From assembly GCA_046350115.1 (NCBI GenBank), contig JAXMAZ010000010.1, positions 124,001 to 188,000 on the forward strand: a stretch of 64,000 bases of DNA. The letters run 5' to 3'. Shown one piece after another: positions 50,171 through 55,527 of this stretch. The notes under the pieces were generated by a model. The model did no database searches and was not told where the DNA came from. It worked only from the letters and a program-made list of their open reading frames with translations. Both the position numbers and the translations under genes were made by a program. How positions within the stretch are numbered: position 1 is the first letter of the stretch; every line of letters begins with the position of its first letter. The DNA comes from JAXMAZ01 sp046350115 (GTDB lineage Bacteria > Planctomycetota > Planctomycetia > Gemmatales > Gemmataceae).

Positions 50171-50270
50171 GGCCTTCGACCCGTCGCGGAGATTCCGAAG
50201 TCGTCGGGGCGGGTCGCGGTCGTGACCCCTCCCCCGGCCCCCTCCCCGGAAGCGGGAGAGGGGAGAAAAA
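50128..50270. repeat. Palindromic MITE-like repeat, family C, copy 5
   Basis: CTTCCTCCCCTCTCCGCTTC ... GAAGCGGGAGAGGGGAGAAAAA, with the family's central GAAGTCGTCGGGGCGGGTCG core. It supplies the TetR stop codon (50168-50170). Confidence 0.88.
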
Positions 50271-50294
50271 CCCTTACCACCGGAGGATGTTTCC

Positions 50295-51389
50295 ATGCTG
50301 CCCGCGCTGCCCCGCCTGCTCGTTGCCGCCGCCGTCGGGTTCGCCCCGATGACGGCCCTCGCCCAACCGATTCCGGACGGCCCCGACCGCACCCTCGACG
50401 CGGCCGAACGCAAGGCCGTCATCGACGGGGTGTTGGAGAAACTCACCGCCCACTACGTCTTCCCGGACGTGGCCAAGAAGATGGAGGAGGCGGTCCGGGC
50501 CAAGCAGGCGAACAAGGAGTACGACGGCGTCAGCAGCGGCAAGGAGTTTGCCGAGCGGCTGACCGCCGACCTGCGGGCGGTGTGCAAGGACGGCCACCTG
50601 CGGGTGCGGTTCAGCGGCACCCCGCTGCCGCCACAACCGGACCGCGGACCGACCGAGGAGGAGCGGAAGCGGTTCCTGCGGTTCGCCGAGTCCAAGAACT
50701 ACGGGTTCCAGAAGGTCGAACACCTGCCCGGCAAAATCGGCTACCTCGACCTGCGGGGGTTCATGGACGCCGGGCTGATCGGGGACGCGGCCGCCGCCGC
50801 CATGACGTTCCTGTCCACCGCCGACGCGGTCGTCTTCGACATGCGGCAGAACAACGGCGGCGACCCGGCCGCGGTCATCCTCCTGTGCAGCTACCTGTTC
50901 GACGAGCCGACCCACCTGAACGACATCTACACCCGGACGGACGGCACCACCCGCCAGTTCTGGAGCCTGCCGGTGGTGCCCGGCAAGAAGCTGGTCGGCA
51001 AGGACGTCTACGTGCTGACCGCCAAGCGGACGTTCTCCGGGGCGGAGGAGTTCGCCTACAACATCAAGTCGCAGAAGCGGGGCACGATCGTCGGCGAGAC
51101 GACCGGCGGCGGGGCGCACCCGACCCGCGGGTTCCGGGTCAACGATCACTTCATGGTGGGGGTGCCGTTCGCCCGGTCGATCAACCCGATCACGAAAACG
51201 AACTGGGAGGGGACCGGGGTGGCGCCGGACGTGCCGGTGCCGGCCGGGCAGGCGCTGCTGACGGCCCAGAAGCTGGCCCTGACCAAGCTGATCGAGAAGG
51301 GCGGCGACCCGGGCCAGGCGGCCGAGCGAAAGCGGGCGCTGGAACAGGTGGAGAAGGAGCTGGCGAAGATGACCCAGACCGCGAAGTGA
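50295..51389 (+). CDS. Secreted S41-family peptidase (IRBP-like)
   Basis: A 364-residue exported peptidase with signal MLPALPRLLVAAAVGFAPMTALA. The S41 core has VCKDGHLRVRFSG (about 96-108), the catalytic-fold segment VFDMRQNNGGDPAAVILLCSYLFD (about 177-200) and VLTAKRTFSGAEEFAYNIKSQKRGTIVGETTGGGAHPTRGF (about 238-278), where Ser of TFSGAEE is the nucleophile and GETTGGG the conserved turn. No PDZ domain is visible, so it matches the IRBP/tricorn-like S41 group. It is bracketed by family C repeats on both sides. Confidence 0.88.
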   Translation: MLPALPRLLVAAAVGFAPMTALAQPIPDGPDRTLDAAERKAVIDGVLEKLTAHYVFPDVAKKMEEAVRAKQANKEYDGVSSGKEFAERLTADLRAVCKDGHLRVRFSGTPLPPQPDRGPTEEERKRFLRFAESKNYGFQKVEHLPGKIGYLDLRGFMDAGLIGDAAAAAMTFLSTADAVVFDMRQNNGGDPAAVILLCSYLFDEPTHLNDIYTRTDGTTRQFWSLPVVPGKKLVGKDVYVLTAKRTFSGAEEFAYNIKSQKRGTIVGETTGGGAHPTRGFRVNDHFMVGVPFARSINPITKTNWEGTGVAPDVPVPAGQALLTAQKLALTKLIEKGGDPGQAAERKRALEQVEKELAKMTQTAK

Positions 51390-51390
51390 C

Positions 51391-51538
51391 CTTTGCTCCC
51401 CCTCTCCGCTTCGGGGAGGGGGTTGGGGGGTGGGGTTACACTTGCCACCCGACTCGGTGAGTTTGAAGTCGCGGTGACGGGTTGAAGGTCTGACCCCACC
51501 CCCCAACCCCCACCCCCGAGCGGAGAGGGGGAGTAAAG
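51391..51538. repeat. Palindromic MITE-like repeat, family C, copy 6
   Basis: TTTGCTCCCCCTCTCCGCTT at the left and GAGCGGAGAGGGGGAGTAAAG at the right, with GGGGTTGGGGGGTGGGG inner arm and the central core AAGTCGCGGTGACGGGTTG. Together with copy 5 it encloses the S41 peptidase. Confidence 0.88.
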
Positions 51539-51595
51539 CCGTCCCATCCGCCATATCCCAAAACTCGATGGTCACTTGCGCCTCCGCTGTTGACC

Positions 51596-51624
51596 TTCAC
51601 CGCCCCCTCCGCCGGGGGTAGAAT
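51596..51624 (+). promoter_or_regulatory. dnaA promoter, leaderless layout
   Basis: TTCACC (51596-51601), 17 bases, TAGAAT (51619-51624). The predicted transcription start falls within a base or two of the dnaA ATG (51630), so the mRNA would be leaderless. Spacing is ideal and the hexamers are 4 of 6 and 5 of 6 to consensus. Confidence 0.6.
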
Positions 51625-51629
51625 CGGGC

Positions 51630-52658
51630 ATGGCACGGCCCGGTCACTCCCGCGGGGTCGGCGTGGCTCCCACGTCCTGGGGCGAGTTCGTCGTACTCCC
51701 GGAGAACACCTCCGCGGTCCGGGCTACCCGCCGGCTGGCTCGTTCCTTGGTCGAACCCACCTTCCGCACACCTCCGTCGCCGCTGGTCCTGCACGGCCCC
51801 CCCGGCACCGGCAAATCGCTGCTGCTGCAAACCCTGGTGCGGAAGCTGGCCGACCACCCGACCGGGCCGACGGTCCAGGTGCTGCCGGCCGGCGACCTGC
51901 CTCGCCCCGCTCCCGATGACCCCGAAGCCGCCGACCTGTTCGCCGACCTGACCGGGTGCGACCTGCTGGCCGTCGAAGACGTGCAGCACCTACCGGGGCG
52001 GTCGGCTTCGGCGCTCGGCCGGGTGCTGGACGCCCGAGCCGCCCGCCGCCGGCCGACCGTCGTCACCGCGTCCGCCGGGCCGGCCGGACTAACGGCCCTG
52101 CCCCGCCGACTGACCAGCCGGCTCGCCGCCGGGCTGGTGGTGCAACTGGAGCCGATCACCGCCGCCGGCCGCCGCGAGCTGGTCGGACGGCTGGCCGCCA
52201 GGCGCCGGCTCAACCTGTCCGACGACGCCCTCGACTACCTGGCCGGCCCGGCGACCGGCGGCGGGGTGCGGCCGCTGGTCGGGGCCGTCGAGAAGCTGAA
52301 GACGCTGACCCGTGGCGTCCTCGGCTCGCTGGACGCGGAGGCGGTCGCCGAGCTGCTGGCCGGCGATGGCGTGAGCGGCGATCCCGTGGACCGCATCATC
52401 AACCGGGTGGCCGCCGCGTTCGGGGTGAAGCCGGCCGACCTGCTCGGCGCGTGCCGGCAGCGAACAGTGCTGGTGCCCCGTCAGGTGGCGATGTACCTGG
52501 CCCGGGAGGTCGGCAAGCGGTCACTGCCGCAGATCGCCAAGCGGTTCGGCCGAGACCACACGACGGTGATGCACGCCTGCCGCAAGGTCGCCGAGGCAAT
52601 GAAAACCGATCCGAAGCTGCGACGAACGGTGCGAGAGTTGAGGGCGGAGCTTTCGTAG
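51630..52658 (+). CDS. dnaA: Replication initiator DnaA, lacking domain I
   Basis: A 342-residue initiator. The AAA+ domain starts almost at once: FVVLPENTSAVRATRRLARS (about 16-35), Walker A HGPPGTGKSLLLQTL (about 53-67), Walker B-like LLAVEDVQHLPG (about 113-124), sensor/arginine-finger region LPRRLTSRLAAGLVV (about 155-169). Domain IV ends with the DNA-binding signature FGRDHTTVMHACRKVAEAM (about 308-326). The protein is about 110 residues shorter than usual DnaA because domains I and II (helicase and DiaA contact) are missing; no longer frame exists upstream because a repeat lies there. Followed by the putative oriC and dnaN. Confidence 0.93.
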   Translation: MARPGHSRGVGVAPTSWGEFVVLPENTSAVRATRRLARSLVEPTFRTPPSPLVLHGPPGTGKSLLLQTLVRKLADHPTGPTVQVLPAGDLPRPAPDDPEAADLFADLTGCDLLAVEDVQHLPGRSASALGRVLDARAARRRPTVVTASAGPAGLTALPRRLTSRLAAGLVVQLEPITAAGRRELVGRLAARRRLNLSDDALDYLAGPATGGGVRPLVGAVEKLKTLTRGVLGSLDAEAVAELLAGDGVSGDPVDRIINRVAAAFGVKPADLLGACRQRTVLVPRQVAMYLAREVGKRSLPQIAKRFGRDHTTVMHACRKVAEAMKTDPKLRRTVRELRAELS

Positions 52659-52720
52659 GGTGCGTGGAGCGAGGCTTTGGGAGCGCAACGCACCGGCCCG
52701 GCAACAACGGCACCCGTTGC
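52655..52720. repeat. Half copy of family A repeat at the dnaA end
   Basis: GTAGGGTGCGTGGAGCGAGG, then GCAACGCACCGGCCCGGC; the right half is missing. Its TAG is the dnaA stop codon. Confidence 0.65.
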
Positions 52721-52734
52721 AGTGGCCCCACGAG

Positions 52735-52845
52735 GGGAGGGTGAGGCTCCTGCCGAGCCGCGAGCCTCCACCGGTCGGGGCCGTCGACCCGGGTCTGGAG
52801 CGTCACCCGGGTTGGAGCCCGGCTCGGCAGGAGCCTCGCCCTCCC
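52735..52845. repeat. Palindromic repeat, family F (GAGGCTCCTGCCGAGCC type)
   Basis: GGGAGGGTGAGGCTCCTGCC at the left and GGCAGGAGCCTCGCCCTCCC at the right form arms of about 26 bases, one mismatch, around a 60-base centre. It lies between dnaA and the DnaA-box palindrome. Confidence 0.8.
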
Positions 52846-52849
52846 CCGG

Positions 52850-53170
52850 ACGTGGCTGCGGACAGATGATCGAGTCCCACGACGGCAACCACGGTGTGGA
52901 AAACCTGGCGCGCGTGCGGCGCGCCGCTGCCGACAGATGGCGCGCACCGGCCCGGGGTGAAGTCAGCGAACAGGGGCAGAAGGATGCGCGGCCCGGCGCG
53001 CCACCCGGCGAACAGCGGCGCGCCAGGTTTTCCACAACCCCCGGGTCGGCGCAACTGCCGATGAATTCAGGAGTCGCCGCGGTCGGGTCGGGGTGCGCGC
53101 CAGTGAAGCGGCTCGCATTACCACCGACACCGTGGTTTGAAACAAGGGATTACTAAAGAAGAAGACCCGA
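52850..53170. other. Putative chromosomal origin of replication (oriC)
   Basis: The non-coding 530 bases between dnaA and dnaN (52659-53188). A 19-bp inverted repeat, TGTGGAAAACCTGGCGCGC at 52895-52913 and its mirror at 53018-53036, places two DnaA-box-like TTTTCCACA nonamers in opposite orientation. GGCGCGC occurs five times between and beside them, and GCTGC[C/G]GACAGATG occurs twice (about 52856 and 52926). An AT-richer stretch (about 53113-53156, with TTTGAAACAAGGGATTACTA) precedes dnaN and is a candidate unwinding element. Location, boxes and gene order dnaA-ori-dnaN all fit. Confidence 0.75.
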
Positions 53171-53188
53171 GACCCGCGGAGGGTGCCC

Positions 53189-54304
53189 ATGAAGGTGACG
53201 TGCATTCGGGACGGGCTGCTGACCGCCTGCCGCCTCGTCGGGGCGGCGGTCGCGGCCCGGACCACCAAGCCGATCCTGTCCAACATCAAGGCCGTCGCCC
53301 ACGACGACGCCCTCACACTCATGGCCACCGACCTGGAGGTCGGCATCCGCTACGAGCTGCGGGGGGTGAAGGTGAGCCGGGCGGGGAGCGCCATCCTGCC
53401 GGTCGTCCGGCTGGTGTCCATCCTGCAGGAGACCGGGGACGGCGAGATCACCCTGGACGCGGACGCCGAGACCACCCGGATCAAGCTGACCACCGGCCGG
53501 TACGAGCTGCCCGGCGGCGACCCGACCGAGTTCCCCGACCTGCCCGGGTTCGACGCCGGCGGCCGGTATCACGAGGTCACGGCCGGGGTGCTGCGGACGC
53601 TCATCAAGCGAACCGCCTTCGCCGCGGAGAAGAAGGAGAGCACCCGCTGGGCCGTCACCGGCGTGTTGTGGGAGGCGGACGCCGGCAAGGTGCGGATGGT
53701 GGCCACCGACACCAAACGTCTCGCCATGACCGAAGGCCCGGCCGAGGTCCACGGCGAGCCGGAGGCCAAGGGGCAGTCGCACCTGGTCCCGCTCAAGACG
53801 GTGCAACTGCTCGAAAAGAACCTGACCGACGACGGCGAGCTGGTGCGGGTGGTGCTGCGGCCGAACGAGGCGCTGTTCCAGACCGAGCGGGCGCTCATCC
53901 ACACCCGGCTCGTCGAGGGCCGGTTCCCGCCGTACCGGGACATCATCCCGAAGAAGCTGGCGGTCAAGCTCCAGGTGAGCGTGTCCGAGCTGCTGGCCCG
54001 GGTACGGCAGGCGGCGATCACCACCGACGACGAGTCGAAGCGGGTGGACTTCCGGTTCGAGCCGGGCAAGGCGGTGCTGACCGCCCGCGGCCCCGAAACC
54101 GGGTCGTCCGAGGTGGAGATGGCGCTGCCGGACTACCCCGGGCCGGAGGTGGAGATCGCGTTCGACCCGGCGTACCTGACGGACATGCTGCGGGCGGTCG
54201 AGGGGGAGCCGACAGCCACCCTGGAGATGACCGACGGCTCGAAGCCGGCGCTGTTCCGGATCGGGGAGACGTACACGTACCTGGTGATGCCGCTGGCCGG
54301 GTGA
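53189..54304 (+). CDS. dnaN: DNA polymerase III subunit beta (sliding clamp)
   Basis: A 371-residue ring-forming clamp. The three repeated domains are visible: MKVTCIRDGLLTACRLVGAAVA...TKPILSNIKAVAH, then RYHEVTAGVLRTLIKRTAFAAEKKESTRWAVTGVLWE (about 123-159) with ATDTKRLAMTEG, then IPKKLAVKLQVSVSELLARVRQAAITTDDESKRVDF, and the end TYLVMPLAG, the clamp C-terminus. ATG at 53189 follows GGAGGG; an in-frame GTG at 53183 is possible. It is right after oriC. Confidence 0.96.
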   Translation: MKVTCIRDGLLTACRLVGAAVAARTTKPILSNIKAVAHDDALTLMATDLEVGIRYELRGVKVSRAGSAILPVVRLVSILQETGDGEITLDADAETTRIKLTTGRYELPGGDPTEFPDLPGFDAGGRYHEVTAGVLRTLIKRTAFAAEKKESTRWAVTGVLWEADAGKVRMVATDTKRLAMTEGPAEVHGEPEAKGQSHLVPLKTVQLLEKNLTDDGELVRVVLRPNEALFQTERALIHTRLVEGRFPPYRDIIPKKLAVKLQVSVSELLARVRQAAITTDDESKRVDFRFEPGKAVLTARGPETGSSEVEMALPDYPGPEVEIAFDPAYLTDMLRAVEGEPTATLEMTDGSKPALFRIGETYTYLVMPLAG

Positions 54305-54311
54305 GGTTTGC

Positions 54312-54402
54312 GTAGGGCGGGCCGAGGCTTTGGGAGGCCCGCCGGAGTGACAACGGCCCTGCGCCCGGCCCGGCGGGCCTCGAAGACTCGGCACCGCCCT
54401 AC
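54312..54402. repeat. Palindromic repeat, family A, copy 9
   Basis: GTAGGGCGGGCCGAGGCTTT and the mirrored CTCGGCACCGCCCTAC, with GGCCCGCCGG/CCGGCGGGCC inner arms. It sits between dnaN and the DUF721 gene in what is otherwise an operon. Confidence 0.8.
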
Positions 54403-54412
54403 GAGGTTCGGA

Positions 54413-54718
54413 ATGGCGGACAAAGGGCCGGAAAACTTGGCCGAAGTTCTCTCCCGGCTGTTCACCAGTCGCGGCTGGGGCCGTCGCACGGAGCGGGTGC
54501 GGCTGGAGGAAACCTGGGCGGCGGTGGTCGGCCCGGCGGTGCTGGCCGAGACCCGGGTGATCGCTCTACGGAGGGGGGTGCTGGAGGTGGAGGTGCGGAC
54601 CGGGGTGCTGATGCAGGAGCTGGCCCAGTTCCACAAGCGGCCGCTGCTGGCGAAGCTGCGTCAGGCGCTCCCGGGGACGACGATCACCGACCTCAAGTTC
54701 CGGGCCGGGGCGTGGTAA
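54413..54718 (+). CDS. dciA: DUF721/DciA-family helicase-loading protein
   Basis: A 101-residue DUF721 protein. DciA is known as the ancestral loader or operator of the replicative helicase DnaB in bacteria lacking DnaC/DnaI. The fold is the KH-like PLAEVLSRLFTSRGWGRR ... LEETWAAVVGPAVLAETRVIALRRGVLEVEVRTGVLMQEL pattern (LxxxWxxxVGxxLAxHTxPxxLxxGxLxVxVxSxxWAxEL). Start MADKGPENL is chosen because the frame upstream is repeat. Its place right behind oriC and dnaN, in a locus whose DnaA lacks domain I, supports a helicase role. Confidence 0.85.
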   Translation: MADKGPENLAEVLSRLFTSRGWGRRTERVRLEETWAAVVGPAVLAETRVIALRRGVLEVEVRTGVLMQELAQFHKRPLLAKLRQALPGTTITDLKFRAGAW

Positions 54719-54721
54719 GAT
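54716..54721 (+). promoter_or_regulatory. -10-like box of the DUF433-DUF5615 pair
   Basis: TAAGAT, whose TAA is the stop codon of dciA. A start codon follows 22 bases later with AGGAGG between. The arrangement, a promoter on the upstream stop codon, repeats that of the VapBC pair near 14.3 kb. Confidence 0.5.
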
Positions 54722-54743
54722 ATTCGGTTCAGGAGGCACCCCA

Positions 54744-55094
54744 ATGGCAACCGCTGCCCCGACCGCCCTCGGCGTGAGCAAGGAACACATCACCAAGACG
54801 CCGAACGTGTGCGGCGGCCGGGCGTGCATCGCCGGCACCCGCATCCGGGTGATGGACGTCGTCGCCCAGAAGGAGTGGGCGAACCTCCCGCCGGAGGAGA
54901 TCGCGGACGTGTACGACGGCATCACCGTGGCCGACGTGTATGCCGCCCTGGCGTACTACTACGACCACCCGGCCGAGATCGAAGCCGACTTCGAGTCGCA
55001 CCGGCGGACGGCCGAGTTCGGGCGGACCCAGCCGTCGAAGCTGAAGGAGGCGTTGGCCAACGACCCGGGCCTGCGGGAGCGGTTCGGTGGCTGA
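54744..55094 (+). CDS. DUF433 antitoxin-like protein
   Basis: A 116-residue DUF433 protein. The conserved domain is SKEHITKTPNVCGGRACIAGTRIRVMDVVAQKEWANLPPEEIADVYDGITVADVYAALAYYYDHPAEIEAD, with the GGxPxIxGTRIxVxDV and LTxADVxAALAYY patterns; it belongs to winged-helix antitoxins that pair with PIN-like toxins. The ATG at 54744 has a strong AGGAGG site. The stop codon overlaps the next gene. It lies inside the replication-origin cluster, between dciA and gyrB. Confidence 0.88.
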   Translation: MATAAPTALGVSKEHITKTPNVCGGRACIAGTRIRVMDVVAQKEWANLPPEEIADVYDGITVADVYAALAYYYDHPAEIEADFESHRRTAEFGRTQPSKLKEALANDPGLRERFGG

Positions 55095-55440
55095 CCCGGT
55101 CCGGTTCTACTTCGACAACCACATGCCCAAGGTGGTCGCCGCCGGCCTTCGCGCGCAGGGCGTCGATGTACAGACGGCCCACCAGGCGGGTCGGAGCCGA
55201 GTGCCCGACCCCGAGCTGATCCGCCTGGCGACGATCGACGGGCGGGTGGTGGTGACGCAGGACGACGACTTCAAGGGGCACGCGGCCGACTTCCAGACCC
55301 GAGGGGAGCCGTTCGCCGGGATCGTGTACTGCGACCCGGAGGTGTACACCATCCGGTACGGCCTGCTGATCCAGAACCTGCTCATCTTGCACGGCGTCTA
55401 CACCGCGGACGACATGCGGGACCGCCTGGAATACCTCTGA
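55087..55440 (+). CDS. DUF5615 PIN-like putative toxin
   Basis: A 117-residue PIN-like protein starting at GTG inside the previous gene. It opens VRFYFDNHMPKVVAAGLRAQGVDVQTAHQAGRS (Asp 9 and the LxxxGxDVxxxxxxG turn), then LATIDGRVVVTQDDDFKGHA (about 53-72, TxDxDF), the hallmark of DUF5615 (Mut7-C-like). Usually the toxin half of DUF433-DUF5615 pairs. A ribonuclease role is expected but unproven for this clade. Confidence 0.85.
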   Translation: MADPVRFYFDNHMPKVVAAGLRAQGVDVQTAHQAGRSRVPDPELIRLATIDGRVVVTQDDDFKGHAADFQTRGEPFAGIVYCDPEVYTIRYGLLIQNLLILHGVYTADDMRDRLEYL

Positions 55441-55527
55441 CCGGCCCCCTCCGACCTCTCATTTCCGGCCGGCGTTTCCGTAAAATGGTGTAGTTCGGAC
55501 CGCCTCGCACGGAGCCAGCGCCACCCC

